Positions 26,781-35,680 are shown, counted from the first letter of the stretch. The stretch: DNA of 64,000 bases from Brevibacillus antibioticus (GCF_005217615.1 NZ_SZNK01000001.1:4280001-4344000), one strand, 5' to 3'. Program-made: numbers and translations. Notes: generated from the sequence alone by a model not told the origin.

Positions 26781-27863
26781 CTACTTGGATTTCTTCTGGT
26801 CTTTTTCCCCTTTTTCATGTCTTGGGAAAACGACTTTTTCAAAGCTGCCATCCACCATCTTTTGCACCATCGCTGTCAATTCCTCGCTGCGCTTGTCTGC
26901 TTGCTCCTGTGTGAGCTTGCCTGCCTTTACGGCTTCTTTCAGCTTAGCTTCTTGCTCACCTACCAAGAGCTTGATGACGTCATCCACTTTTACGCCTTGC
27001 TCCTTGGCGATGGTCGCCAATGATTTCCCTGCTTTTTGCTCTTCCTTCAGCTTGTCTGCATCCAGCTTGAGGAGGGACAGCAGTTCTTCATTTTTCCCGA
27101 TACCCATTCCTTTACCCGGTCCACGTCCGTGATGCTTGTTTTGAACCATTTCTTTTACTCGCTCGCTCGCATTTTCATTCATCTTGTCTGCTTGCTTCTG
27201 CGTGAGCTTGCCTGCTGCTACCGCCTCTTTCAGCTTGGTTTCCTGTTGTTTTACCAACAAAGCCACCAGATCATCCACAGATACGCCTTGGGCCTCTGCG
27301 ATTGTAGCCAGCGATTTGTCCGCTTTTAGCTCTTCTTGGAGCTTATCCGCATCCAGCTTTAAGAGGGACAGCAGTTCTTCGTTTTTCTCGAAGCCACCGA
27401 TGAAGCCTCCTTTGCCGAAGCCTTTATCTGGTTTCATGTTTTCTACCTGTTTTTTTACGCGATCGCTCAGATTTTCAGACAGCTTATCTGCCTGCTCCTG
27501 CGTGAGCTTACCTGCTGTTACTGCTTCCTTTAGTTTGGCTTCTTGCTGTTCAACCAGAAGTGCGACGACATCAGCAGTGTCGACTCCTTGAGCTTGTGCA
27601 ATCACTGCGAGTGTTTTTCCTGCCGCAAGCTCTTCTTTCAGCTTGTCAGCATCCAGCTTCAACAGCGAGAGTAGCTCTGTATTTTCTTTGAAGCCAACTC
27701 CACCGTGGTGGCCCATCTTGCCTGTTTTGAATTTTACTTCAGCGGGTTTATTCAATGAAGTTGGTTTTGCTGAATCGGCTGCCATTGCTCCGCCTATGCT
27801 CCCCAGACTCAGAACCACTGCCATCGTTCCCATCAGCATTCCCATTTTCGTTTTGCTAAACAT
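26781..27863 (-). CDS. secreted protein with three tandem helical repeats
   Basis: 360 residues. Signal peptide (MLMGTMAVVLSLGSIGGAMAAD, cleavage after AMA), then three units of roughly 90-100 residues. Each unit has ELLSLLKLDADKLKEE, an AGKSLATIAxxQGV segment, LLVxxQEAKLKEAV and AGKLTQEQADK, joined by Gly/His/Lys-rich linkers (e.g. GFGKGGFIGGF, HHGRGPGKGMG); the C-terminus is very basic (EKGEKDQKKSK). Similar units occur in exported proteins of many Gram-positives, function unknown. The repeats are also similar at DNA level. ATG at 27861-27863 is preferred over an in-frame GTG two codons upstream. Confidence 0.75.
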   Translation of the reverse strand: MFSKTKMGMLMGTMAVVLSLGSIGGAMAADSAKPTSLNKPAEVKFKTGKMGHHGGVGFKENTELLSLLKLDADKLKEELAAGKTLAVIAQAQGVDTADVVALLVEQQEAKLKEAVTAGKLTQEQADKLSENLSDRVKKQVENMKPDKGFGKGGFIGGFEKNEELLSLLKLDADKLQEELKADKSLATIAEAQGVSVDDLVALLVKQQETKLKEAVAAGKLTQKQADKMNENASERVKEMVQNKHHGRGPGKGMGIGKNEELLSLLKLDADKLKEEQKAGKSLATIAKEQGVKVDDVIKLLVGEQEAKLKEAVKAGKLTQEQADKRSEELTAMVQKMVDGSFEKVVFPRHEKGEKDQKKSK

Positions 27864-28028
27864 ATACACTCAACCCTTTCGTCTATGCTCGTGTAGTGTG
27901 CTTGTTCTTTGGTACAAGACCAAGTGTACATGGGTATTTTTAGATTCCCGTTTGAGAAAAAAGGAAAACTTGAGGGAAAATCGTAGAAAACTATGAAGGG
28001 CATTTGGGTTTGAGTCAACATAGTGGAG

Positions 28029-28538
28029 GAAAAGAAAAAGCACAGTTCTCTTCGACTCTGACACGCCAGCGGTGGTGATGGACTGTCCGTCTCCACTTCA
28101 AAAAGAGGACCGTCGAGCCAAAGCCACCCTACGGGCGGAAGTTTCTCAGAGAAGAAGTGTTCGACAAGCGTGGTCCTCTTTTTGAAGTTCCGACTGGGTA
28201 GGCGTTGTCAAGGTCTGCGAGCCCTGCGCTTTTTCTTTTCGCCAGCTTTTTGGATTCATCGCTCCCTTTAAAACTTGGAAGATCATCCTTTGAGTATCAA
28301 CAGGGGGATTTTTCTTAGATAGTAGAACAAAGCCGCTTGGGAAGAAGTGCATTTCCAGTCCAAGCGCCTCTGGAGCCCACCTGAGCGTAGGATTGAATGT
28401 CGGGGAATTTCAGCTTCACTTATGAACTACTTCATCGAAACTTCTACGTTTGAAGCGCTCCCGACATTCAATCCGGAGCGGACAGTCTAACCCCTTGTAG
28501 GGCGTAGGCCGAAGCGTAGACTGGAAATGCGCTTCTTC
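28029..28538. repeat. composite double-hairpin element, copy 1 (A 28029-28240, B 28341-28538)
   Basis: The 745 bp between the genes at 27863 and 28609 contain no convincing ORF but have strong nested inverted repeats. Hairpin A: outer 13-base arms 28029-28041 with 28228-28240 (GAAAAGAAAAAGC); inner 17-base arms 28095-28111 with 28172-28188 (ACTTCAAAAAGAGGACC). Hairpin B: outer 20-base arms 28341-28360 with 28519-28538 (one G.T pair); inner 15-base arms 28390-28404 with 28460-28474 (GGATTGAATGTCGGG). The order A, linker, B and short shared strings such as CGGAGCGGACAGTCTAA and TAGACTGGAAAT match the two copies near 45-46 kb. Candidate structured RNA or non-autonomous mobile element. Confidence 0.85.
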
Positions 28539-28570
28539 CCCACCACTGCAGCTACTTTCCAAAGCAAGCA

Positions 28571-28600
28571 AAAAGAGGACGGCATTCACCGTCCCCTCTC
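28571..28600 (-). terminator. terminator of ydcC
   Basis: AGAGGACGG and CCGTCCCCTCT pair around CATTCA; five T follow on the minus strand. Lies just after the lipoprotein gene. Confidence 0.8.
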
Positions 28601-28608
28601 CCACACTT

Positions 28609-29646
28609 TTATTTCGCGCTGAGGCCATATGTCGACTGTGCGACATTCACCATTTCTTCCTCAGGAAGATCCCCCGCGATTGTATATTCGATGCCGTCGA
28701 GCTCCCATGTCAGAAGTCGCTGATTTTCACCTGTCTGTGCAAGCACACCAACCGTAAAGCCGAGGTTTACAGGCATACCTTGCTCATACGACACGGATGC
28801 TGCTGTCGGGCGCCCTTCGATGACCTTGTAGTTGTAGGTCCCTTTGTAGGTCAAGATAACTTTTCTCTCCCCATCACGGGTGACTGGCTCGATATCTCCT
28901 TGCTTAACTCCTTCTGGTATATACGTAGGGACGATGACACCGAATTGGCTGTTCGGCTGTTTCACGACCTGTCCATTTGCTCGCGCCATTGTTGGGATCG
29001 TTGTCAACGAGCTCGTTGTCATGTTGCGCTCTTTGTCAAAGGAGTCTTTGTCAAACATAGGGTTGAACGAAAAATCAGTGAAATCAATCCGTACCAGCGG
29101 ATTCATGCTAGCATCCATAATCTCGGCGTGCGTCGGTTTGAAATCTTCTGTCAGCCAAATTTTTTGCTTGGTCAAAGAACGATTGCCGCTGTAGTTCGCT
29201 TTCACTTCGAATACATACTGCTTTTCTTCCATCTTCATTTGGCGCTCAGTGTCATCGATAATGCTCTTGGCCAGCGTTTCGTATAGATACAACGGTCCGT
29301 TGTTCTCAGGCCAGCCACTTTGGAAGCGGAAGCTCTTGTTCAGATGAGGGGTCAGTACAAAGACTCCTTCATTGTTTCGCAAGATGATTTGTGTAATGCC
29401 ACGCTGCTTCGAGGTGAGAGCTACCCGATAGTTGGTTGGCTTTTCATACCAGACCTGAACATCGTACTCCATGGGGGTAGAGCCTGTCTGCATGGTCAAA
29501 ACAGCCTGAGACTTGTACCCAGTCATTTTTCCCAGCGTACCGTTCAGGTCGCTCACCACATCTTCTGGTGTTTTCTGACCGAAACAACCGCCGAGGAACA
29601 GGGTGAAAACCAACAATAACACCAGTGGTAAAGCTACCCGTTTCAT
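28609..29646 (-). CDS. ydcC: LolA-like lipoprotein (YdcC)
   Basis: 345-residue lipoprotein: signal peptide with lipobox LGGC (Cys21). The mature part begins with a LolA/LolB-like beta region (MTGYKSQAVLTMQTGSTPMEYDVQVWYEKPTNYRVAL) found in outer-membrane-lipoprotein-sorting homologues, although this organism has a single membrane. The B. subtilis orthologue YdcC lies between acpS and alr, as here. GerS of Clostridioides difficile belongs to the same broad group and acts in spore germination, so a sporulation role is possible but unproven. Confidence 0.85.
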   Translation of the reverse strand: MKRVALPLVLLLVFTLFLGGCFGQKTPEDVVSDLNGTLGKMTGYKSQAVLTMQTGSTPMEYDVQVWYEKPTNYRVALTSKQRGITQIILRNNEGVFVLTPHLNKSFRFQSGWPENNGPLYLYETLAKSIIDDTERQMKMEEKQYVFEVKANYSGNRSLTKQKIWLTEDFKPTHAEIMDASMNPLVRIDFTDFSFNPMFDKDSFDKERNMTTSSLTTIPTMARANGQVVKQPNSQFGVIVPTYIPEGVKQGDIEPVTRDGERKVILTYKGTYNYKVIEGRPTAASVSYEQGMPVNLGFTVGVLAQTGENQRLLTWELDGIEYTIAGDLPEEEMVNVAQSTYGLSAK

Positions 29647-29890
29647 TCAATGAACTCCTCCTTGTCAATATTTTCGACAAAGAAGGGCATCCCTGTCTAT
29701 TTCCTGGGAAATCTGTCAGTCTCTCGCCCATGCAGCGCACATCGTGTCAATGGTTGCAAATGGATACGAAGTTGGCGATATATCGCTTGGATCGGCTACA
29801 GACTTAGCCTTCCTATGTAAGAGCAGGTAGTCCCTCCTGATCTACGCGATATAAATGTATGTCCATCCTCGTCCCAATATGCAGACAAGT

Positions 29891-30298
29891 TTATCGAGGT
29901 TGTTCAAACATCGATCGATCCTCTAGAATGACTTGTGCAATCGCATGCGTCTTGCTATGCGAAATGCTCACATGAATATGAATGCGGGCGGGGTCCAGAT
30001 CGAGTTTGCTGTACACCTCGTGCTTTATGGTCATGACCGGCTTGCCCAAATGATTCGGGAGGATTTCCATATCCAAAAAGCTGAGTACGGCACCAATGCC
30101 TGTCCCAAGAGCCTTTGCTCCCGCTTCCTTGGCAGCAAATCTGCCTGCAGCCATTTCCGCCTGTCTTGTCTCTGACTTTCCATGCAGAAGCTGTTGTTCA
30201 TCTGTGGTCAAAAAGTGTTTGATCGCACGCTCTTGTCTTTTTATCAAAGTAGCGATGCGCTCTATTTCCACTATGTCTACACCTGTTCCAATGATCAT
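29891..30298 (-). CDS. acpS: holo-[acyl-carrier-protein] synthase
   Basis: Transfers 4'-phosphopantetheine from CoA to apo-ACP for fatty acid synthesis. 135 residues from the ATG at 30296-30298 (AGGAGGC upstream). Metal-binding Asp8 is in GTGVDIVEI; the second motif is [18 protein letters not shown]. The Gly after KEA replaces the more usual Phe but the catalytic Glu is kept. The C-terminus ([17 protein letters not shown]) is typical. Confidence 0.95.
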   Translation of the reverse strand: MIIGTGVDIVEIERIATLIKRQERAIKHFLTTDEQQLLHGKSETRQAEMAAGRFAAKEAGAKALGTGIGAVLSFLDMEILPNHLGKPVMTIKHEVYSKLDLDPARIHIHVSISHSKTHAIAQVILEDRSMFEQPR

Positions 30299-30404
30299 GA
30301 GCACTTGCCTCCTAGTGGCCTGATTTACGAATCACAGTATCATCCACTTCCACGCTTTTGCAAGTGCGAGGATAAAAACCACATTCCATGCATAGACTTT
30401 ACGT

Positions 30405-30435
30405 AAAAAAATAAAACCCCCGCAAATTGCGAGGG
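30405..30435 (-). terminator. terminator of sspE
   Basis: CCC-CGCAA and TTGCG-A-GGG form a hairpin followed on the minus strand by TTTTATTTTTT. Confidence 0.75.
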
Positions 30436-30452
30436 CTTTTGTCCGCTGGCTC

Positions 30453-30695
30453 CTACTCAGTAGCTTGGCCAGAAGATTGTTGTGCAGCCGATTGTTGGTT
30501 TTGACGGCGAACTTCCGCAACATTTGTCTCACTTGCGAACTCAGTCGCAGCGCCTTGGGAAGCAGCGCGTTGTGCGGATTGTTGGTTCTGACTACGAACC
30601 TCTGCTGCGTTTGTTTCACTTGCGAATTCAGTCGCAGTGTTTGCTGCTTGGCTAGCTTGGTTCGCTTGGCCCATACCTCTGTTTTGTTTAGGCAT
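30453..30695 (-). CDS. sspE: gamma-type small acid-soluble spore protein
   Basis: 80 residues. Two internal repeats (ATEFASETNAAEVRSQNQQS and ATEFASETNVAEVRRQNQQS) carry the FASET germination-protease cleavage motif typical of gamma-type SASP, an amino-acid store broken down at outgrowth. It is Gln/Ala-rich, without aromatic residues apart from Phe. ATG at 30693-30695 follows GAGGAGGTG. Strongly expressed in the forespore in relatives, consistent with the sigma-G-like promoter upstream. Confidence 0.93.
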   Translation of the reverse strand: MPKQNRGMGQANQASQAANTATEFASETNAAEVRSQNQQSAQRAASQGAATEFASETNVAEVRRQNQQSAAQQSSGQATE

Positions 30696-30727
30696 CGTTA
30701 CTTTCACCTCCTCGACGTCACTGAATA

Positions 30728-30758
30728 TAATTTGTACAGCCCCCCATGTGTGTATCCA
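30728..30758 (-). promoter_or_regulatory. candidate sigma-G promoter of sspE
   Basis: On the minus strand TGGATA (30753-30758), 18-bp spacer, CAAATTA (30728-30734); this resembles the sigma-G pattern TGNATA-N18-CATNCTA with two deviations in the -10 box. It lies about 35 bp upstream of the start codon. Confidence 0.45.
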
Positions 30759-30865
30759 TCCTTATTTTCCCAATTTGTGTTGTTGTTTACTTGCTTTGTC
30801 GCCACCGATCATTCATATTGGAAAGTGCAAGGCTTCTATTCTGCTTTTGAAAGGAGCAATTCTGT

Positions 30866-31117
30866 ATGGCTCACAAGGTTATTATCTATACCCAAGTCAC
30901 TTGCGGTCCTTGTCAGGAAGAAAAAATGTGGCTGACCTCAAACAACATTGCTTTCGAAGACAGAGACATCCGTCAAAACCAGGCTTATTTCCAGGAAGCC
31001 ATTCAATTAGGTGCGAGCATGACACCTGTAACCTACATTGAAAAGGAAAACGGCGAGCAAACCGTTATCCACGGATTTGACAAGGAAGAACTAAAAAAAG
31101 CGTTGGATCTCAATTGA
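30866..31117 (+). CDS. glutaredoxin-like thiol-disulfide oxidoreductase
   Basis: 83-residue single-domain thioredoxin-fold protein with redox motif CGPC (Cys13, Cys16), cis-Pro loop MTPVTYI and C-terminal GFDKEELKKAL, as in NrdH/glutaredoxin-like proteins. CGPC instead of CPYC is more thioredoxin-like, so the electron donor cannot be assigned. ATG follows GAAAGGAG. Its stop lies inside the bidirectional terminator shared with the ArsR gene. Confidence 0.88.
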   Translation: MAHKVIIYTQVTCGPCQEEKMWLTSNNIAFEDRDIRQNQAYFQEAIQLGASMTPVTYIEKENGEQTVIHGFDKEELKKALDLN

Positions 31118-31130
31118 TCCAACGCTTTTT
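31093..31130. terminator. bidirectional terminator, glutaredoxin / ArsR
   Basis: GCGTTGGATC (31100-31109) and GATCCAACGC (31116-31125), 10 perfect pairs; TTTTT follows on plus and seven T on minus. Confidence 0.9.
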
Positions 31131-31138
31131 ACGACTGA

Positions 31139-31474
31139 TCAGCCAAATGAAGGTTCACTTGCAGCTGATTTTTGTTTGACGATTGGCGACATATCCGGCA
31201 AGTTAGACAAAATTTGCTTAACTTCAGGTCCGCATTCTGCATTAACGGAGTAATATACCCACGGTCCCTTCCGACGCTCTTTGACCAAACCATGAGTTTT
31301 GAGCTTAGCCAAGTGCTGGGAAACAGAAGGCTGAGAAGTTTGCAAAATTTCCACGAGATCACGAACACATAAGGACTGTACTTGCAGGAGAGCCATGATC
31401 GTCAAGCGCGTCTTGTCACCAAGTAGCTTATAAGTCTCTGACAAAAACAGAACCTGCATCAAATCCATTTCCAT
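31139..31474 (-). CDS. ArsR/SmtB-family transcriptional regulator
   Basis: 111-residue winged-helix repressor: YKLLGDKTRLTIMALLQ, recognition helix TSQPSVSQHLAKLKTHGLV and wing ERRKGPWVYYSVN. The alpha-3 site where ArsR proteins have CVCDL reads SLCVRDL, leaving one Cys, so arsenite sensing is uncertain. ATG at 31472-31474 follows AAAGGTGGG. The ArsB-type transporter lies 2.9 kb away, with the dehydrogenase group in between. Confidence 0.88.
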   Translation of the reverse strand: MEMDLMQVLFLSETYKLLGDKTRLTIMALLQVQSLCVRDLVEILQTSQPSVSQHLAKLKTHGLVKERRKGPWVYYSVNAECGPEVKQILSNLPDMSPIVKQKSAASEPSFG

Positions 31475-31570
31475 AAGGATACCCACCTTTGCCTTACATA
31501 TCTGTTTATCAGTATACTATATGGCTTATATGATGGGGAAGATAGAACGCAAAAGTTATGTGAACCCTGC

Positions 31571-33190
31571 TTATACATCTTGCTTTTTCATCGCCTCAAT
31601 GATCTTGTCTGCAGTGCGCGCAGCCAGCGCCATGACTGTATTTGTCGGGTTGCTGCCACTCGAGGTAACGAACGTAGAAGCACCTGCTATGAAAAGATTG
31701 GGTATGTCATGTGACTGCCCATATTCATTCACAACAGAGGTCTCCCTGTCATTCCCCATCCGGCACCCCCCCATGAGATGAGCAGTATCAGACACCACAT
31801 GCTCCGGCTGCCCCCCCATCGCTTCTATAATCCGGTTCATTTGCCCAATGGCATGCTTATAAAGCTGTTTGTCGTTCTCCTGATAACTGAACGTTACCGT
31901 AGGGACTGGCATACCGTATTCATCTTTTTCCCCTGAGAGCGTCACTTTGTTATCGGGATGAGGCAGTACTTCCCCAACTAAGGTGATCCGTGCGTACATA
32001 TTGTAATCTAGCATGGTCTCTCGAAGTTGTTTTCCCCATAAATACGAGCCGTCTTCCCTCTCGGCAGCAATAGCAGCCGCCATCCCGACTGGACGTGACC
32101 CGTGTGCACTCAATGTATATCCGCGGGCAAACCCTCGTTCCCGGTCTGTCTCATAAAAATGCTGGGTCAAGGCAAGTACTGGTGTTCCCTTATACAACCG
32201 CACTTCCTCCGGGAGGCGTCCGTATACATCATGACTGGAGTGGGGCATAATGGCCTTCCCTACCCATCCGCTCGAATTCGCCAGCCCTTGCGGAAACTGC
32301 GCATTCGCCGAACTGAGCAGCAATCGGGGAGTCTCTACCACAAACCCGGCCAAAATGACCACACGAGCCATTTGCCTGTGCGTCAAACCATTATGGTTGA
32401 ACAACACGCCACTGACCCGGTCGCCAGCCATTAAAATTTCCGTCACCATGCAGTCGGACAGCACCTCTGCCCCCTCCGCTATCGCTTTGGGGATATGATG
32501 AATCAACCCGCTGTACTTGGCATTTGGCATGCACCCTTGATTGCAAAAGCCACGATTGATACAGGGGGGACGTCCATCAAAAGGACCCGATAAAATCGCC
32601 AGAGGGGCGACCACACTCTCGATCCCGAGCTTCTCGCACCCTTCCCGGAACAGCTGGGCATTGGCACTGATGGGCTCCCGAACGGGGTACGGATACGGGC
32701 CTTGAAAGGTACCCCACGGGAAATGATCCGGACCTGAAACCGCAATCTCCCGTTCAATCTTGTCGTAATACGGGGCAAGATCCTGATATGTAATCGGCCA
32801 GTCTTCCCCTACGCCATCTACAGTCTTTGTCTTAAAATCACTCTCGTGGAACCGCAGGAACACCCCTGTAAAATGCACGGTGCCTCCCCCAATTCCTCGT
32901 CCTGAGTTGTTATGCCCCAAACGCAGTGGGTCTTTGCCTGCTACCAGCCTCGTTTCCTGCCAGGCCAATCTCCGCATCGACAGCTCATCACTGGCAAAAT
33001 CGTGTTGCGGGTCCCAAAACGGCCCTGCTTCCAGTACGACTACACGCAACCCGGCCTTTGCCAACTCATAAGCCAGTACTCCCCCTGCCGCTCCAGCACC
33101 TACGATACATACATCTGCGTCATCAGCGTACTTTCTTTGATCCACAGGAGTCGGGCGATGAGTAATCGTATGATGGTCATGACTCGTCAT
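31571..33190 (-). CDS. GMC-family FAD oxidoreductase (gluconate 2-dehydrogenase-like large subunit)
   Basis: 539 residues. FAD-binding Rossmann motif VCIVGAGAAGGVLAYELAKAG near residue 28; GRGIGGGTVHFTG; C-terminal DTAHLMGGCRMGND and SGSNPTNTVMALAART, which belong to the GMC C-terminal domain. No Tat or Sec signal is visible. The preceding gene, overlapping by 14 bp, encodes a gluconate-2-dehydrogenase subunit-3-like protein, so the two probably form a membrane-linked sugar or polyol dehydrogenase. The substrate cannot be read from sequence. ATG follows GGGAGGCG. Confidence 0.9.
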   Translation of the reverse strand: MTSHDHHTITHRPTPVDQRKYADDADVCIVGAGAAGGVLAYELAKAGLRVVVLEAGPFWDPQHDFASDELSMRRLAWQETRLVAGKDPLRLGHNNSGRGIGGGTVHFTGVFLRFHESDFKTKTVDGVGEDWPITYQDLAPYYDKIEREIAVSGPDHFPWGTFQGPYPYPVREPISANAQLFREGCEKLGIESVVAPLAILSGPFDGRPPCINRGFCNQGCMPNAKYSGLIHHIPKAIAEGAEVLSDCMVTEILMAGDRVSGVLFNHNGLTHRQMARVVILAGFVVETPRLLLSSANAQFPQGLANSSGWVGKAIMPHSSHDVYGRLPEEVRLYKGTPVLALTQHFYETDRERGFARGYTLSAHGSRPVGMAAAIAAEREDGSYLWGKQLRETMLDYNMYARITLVGEVLPHPDNKVTLSGEKDEYGMPVPTVTFSYQENDKQLYKHAIGQMNRIIEAMGGQPEHVVSDTAHLMGGCRMGNDRETSVVNEYGQSHDIPNLFIAGASTFVTSSGSNPTNTVMALAARTADKIIEAMKKQDV

Positions 33191-33779
33191 TTGCTTTCGC
33201 CTCCCATGGGTCCGTCAATCCTTTTTCCACCCGTACATAGCCGCGCGGATAAGCGGGTCCGCCGTAGCCAATATCCGACCAAACCAACGGATGTGAATAG
33301 TACGCACTGACTGTGTCATGCAGCAACCGCTTGAAAAAATCTGCGGGAGCAAGGTCTTTCCACGCCTCCTGGTTTTGGATGCCCCCATTCGCGATGTGCT
33401 GAAGAACAGCATCCTGCTGGTCTAGCTTCAACGCAACAAAATCAGTTCCATAAGCAGCATGGCTCTCCGCATCAATCCCTTTCAAGCCAGAGCGATAGAG
33501 CTCTTTTTTGGGCGGAAGTCCGACTTTTCGTTGCGACTCGCCGATATTACTAGCCGTCGTATTATCCAGATGCTCCACCACAAAGGTCAGCACCTCCAAA
33601 CGGTGATCATGGACCAATACGCCTACGACTGTCTGCAAGAGTAAGGATTCAGGCTTCGTAAAAAATTGGTTGGCAATCGCAGGCATTCGTCTGGCCCCTA
33701 CTACTTTCCTGGTGTGAGCATCCCACTCTGTATGCTGGTCCCAAACATCATAGGATGGGTAACGTCCAGGCTTCTCCAT
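33177..33779 (-). CDS. gluconate 2-dehydrogenase subunit 3-like protein
   Basis: 200 residues. It matches the small gamma-subunit family by its helical layout and partner gene: FTKPESLLLQTVVGVLVHD, HLDNTTASNIGESQRKVGL and C-terminal LLHDTVSAYYSHPLVWSDIGYGGPAYPRGYV. Unlike classical versions there is no N-terminal Tat signal. Its stop overlaps the start of the GMC subunit, suggesting coupled translation and a 1:1 complex. Confidence 0.8.
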   Translation of the reverse strand: MEKPGRYPSYDVWDQHTEWDAHTRKVVGARRMPAIANQFFTKPESLLLQTVVGVLVHDHRLEVLTFVVEHLDNTTASNIGESQRKVGLPPKKELYRSGLKGIDAESHAAYGTDFVALKLDQQDAVLQHIANGGIQNQEAWKDLAPADFFKRLLHDTVSAYYSHPLVWSDIGYGGPAYPRGYVRVEKGLTDPWEAKANDES

Positions 33780-33806
33780 GTCCTCTCACCCCTTCGAAAA
33801 CGATTT

Positions 33807-34196
33807 TTACCAAAACAGCGCAAGAAGCCCTAATGCTGACATTGCTGTGATCAGTAAAGGAAGAATCACAGGAGGACCGACAAGAAAATTTTGACCTTGT
33901 GAATAACCTCCCACACGCTGCCCAACCCCGACCGTATGCAAATAGGCTCCGTACAAACCACCAGCCACACCAACCACCATCATCAAGGCAAACACCCAAC
34001 GCAGCCACCCCGCATTCACAAACGATAAAACAATAGCAGTAACCGCAAATACAGGGAGCTCAAGCACAGGAATCCACATTGCCCAATGTCGGAAGTTTTG
34101 TCTGGAGTGAAAAAGTGTGACCTGAACCGCAATCAGGGCAAACGCCAATCCAGCAAAAAGAATGAGTACGCGTTCGATCGGCCAGCCATGCCACAT
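33807..34196 (-). CDS. four-helix membrane protein linked to the dehydrogenase pair
   Basis: 129 residues from the ATG at 34194-34196 (AGGAGG, eight-base gap). Four hydrophobic helices: RVLILFAGLAFALIAVQVTLF, MWIPVLELPVFAVTAIVLSF, WVFALMMVVGVAGGLYGAYL and PPVILPLLITAMSALGLLALFW. No haem-ligand His pair across helices is obvious. It lies 27 bp upstream of the subunit-3-like gene and probably anchors the dehydrogenase or passes electrons to quinone; this is inference from context only. Confidence 0.7.
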   Translation of the reverse strand: MWHGWPIERVLILFAGLAFALIAVQVTLFHSRQNFRHWAMWIPVLELPVFAVTAIVLSFVNAGWLRWVFALMMVVGVAGGLYGAYLHTVGVGQRVGGYSQGQNFLVGPPVILPLLITAMSALGLLALFW

Positions 34197-34290
34197 GGAA
34201 ACATCCTCCTTTTTATGTACGTTGCGCCTATTTTTTCCGTCCTTGCCAGGTCCTATTCTGCCTATTTCACTGCAAGCAGCGTGATGAATA

Positions 34291-34325
34291 GAAAAAAGCC
34301 TGCTGACCATTAACCAGCAGGCTTT
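34291..34325 (-). terminator. terminator of the ArsB-like gene
   Basis: AAAGCCTGCTG (34295-34305) and CAGCAGGCTTT (34315-34325), 11 perfect pairs, with a T-run on the minus strand. Confidence 0.85.
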
Positions 34326-34331
34326 CATTCC

Positions 34332-35624
34332 CTATGAAAAATAAATCAACGTCAGATACAAACCAATCAAGGTTACCGTCAATGTCGGTACGGTCAAAAC
34401 AACCCCTGTCCGAAAATACTGTCCCCACGTAATCGTCACGTCTTTGCGTCCCAAGACATGCAACCAGAGCAAAGTGGCCAGTGATCCAATCGGGGTCATT
34501 TTCGGCCCTAAATCGCTCCCGATCACATTCGCATAAATCATGGCTTCCCGCAATACTCCGTCTGCCTGTGTCTCGGCAATCGCCAACGCGTTGAACATGA
34601 CAGTCGGAAGGTTGTTCATGACAGAGGAAAGAACAGCAGCGAGAAAGCCTGTTCCCAAAGTCGTTGCTAATAAACCATGCCCCATGAACCAATCCAAGGT
34701 GTCCTTGACCAAGTCTGTCAATCTCGCGTTGTGTAGCCCCCACACCACGACATACATGCCAATCGAAAAAACAACGACTACCCACGGCGCTTCTTTTATA
34801 ATCCGCCGCATGGTGATTGCTTCACTTTTTCTTGCAGCCAAGCAAAAAATGATGGCTGCCCCTGCAATGATGATAGACACCGGCGTATGGATGGACTCGC
34901 TTATAAAAAAGCCAATCAACAAGACCGCAAGAATCGGCCATGCTAGGCGAAACATTCTGTGGTCGCGAATCGCTTCCACCGGATTTTTTAGATGGGAAAG
35001 ATCAATCTGCGCTGGGATGCTTTTGCGAAAATATAGGTACAAAACCAACAGACTTCCACCAATCGAAAACAAAGTCGGCATGATCATTTTGGCCGCATAC
35101 GCAGCAAAGCCAATATCAAAGTAGTCAGCAGAAACAATATTCACCAGATTGCTAATCACAAAGGGCAAAGAACTCGTATCTGCAATGAACCCGCTTGCCA
35201 TGACAAATGCCAAAACCGTTTTCCCATCCAACTTCAGTGCCCGCACCTGTGCCAACACAATCGGGGTCAGGATCAAGGCAGCCCCATCATTCGTAAACAA
35301 AGCCGATACGAGTGAACCAAGCAGGATGACATAAACGAACATAAGCCGCCCATTCCCTTTGGCAAAACGAGCCATATGGAGCGCAGCCCATTCAAAAAAA
35401 CCGATTTCATCCAATACGAGCGAGATGATGATAATCCCGATTAGCGCTAGCGTCGCGTTCCACACAATGGTGGTTACCTCTGCGACATCACCGATCGTGA
35501 CTACCCCGATCATCAAGGCCAACAGTGCTCCACCGACAGCCGGATAACCAATCGACAGCCCCCTCGGTTGCCAGATAACCAATATCAACGTAATCAAAAA
35601 AAGGAAGAATGAAATCCAAACCAC
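34332..35624 (-). CDS. ArsB/NhaD-type ion transporter
   Basis: 430 residues, 11-12 membrane helices. Family motifs include the [19 protein letters not shown] loop, the [22 protein letters not shown] segment and [15 protein letters not shown] with [22 protein letters not shown], the internally duplicated hairpins of the ArsB/NhaD superfamily. ArsB pumps arsenite; the fit is best to that group. GTG start at 35622-35624, nine bases after AAGGAG; longer frames include the ribosome site. No arsC or arsR is immediately adjacent. Confidence 0.85.
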   Translation of the reverse strand: MVWISFFLFLITLILVIWQPRGLSIGYPAVGGALLALMIGVVTIGDVAEVTTIVWNATLALIGIIIISLVLDEIGFFEWAALHMARFAKGNGRLMFVYVILLGSLVSALFTNDGAALILTPIVLAQVRALKLDGKTVLAFVMASGFIADTSSLPFVISNLVNIVSADYFDIGFAAYAAKMIMPTLFSIGGSLLVLYLYFRKSIPAQIDLSHLKNPVEAIRDHRMFRLAWPILAVLLIGFFISESIHTPVSIIIAGAAIIFCLAARKSEAITMRRIIKEAPWVVVVFSIGMYVVVWGLHNARLTDLVKDTLDWFMGHGLLATTLGTGFLAAVLSSVMNNLPTVMFNALAIAETQADGVLREAMIYANVIGSDLGPKMTPIGSLATLLWLHVLGRKDVTITWGQYFRTGVVLTVPTLTVTLIGLYLTLIYFS

Positions 35625-35642
35625 TGCATGTATCTCCTTTCC

Positions 35643-35680
35643 AAAAACCAAAAAGAGCGGACCTCGAAAAGTCCGCTCTT
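35643..35680 (-). terminator. terminator after the SDR gene (duplicate of the pstB terminator)
   Basis: AGAGCGGAC (35654-35662) and GTCCGCTCT (35671-35679) around CTCGAAAA, with a T-rich minus-strand tail. It is part of a 39-base sequence (35649-35687) repeated with one change at 38203-38241. Confidence 0.9.

Noticed and set aside
28029..28538. Composite hairpin element as a CRISPR array, insertion sequence or tandem terminators
   Set aside because: There is no regular repeat-spacer pattern, no transposase frame and no clear target-site duplication; arms of 13-20 bp enclosing 50-200 bp loops are unlike simple terminators.
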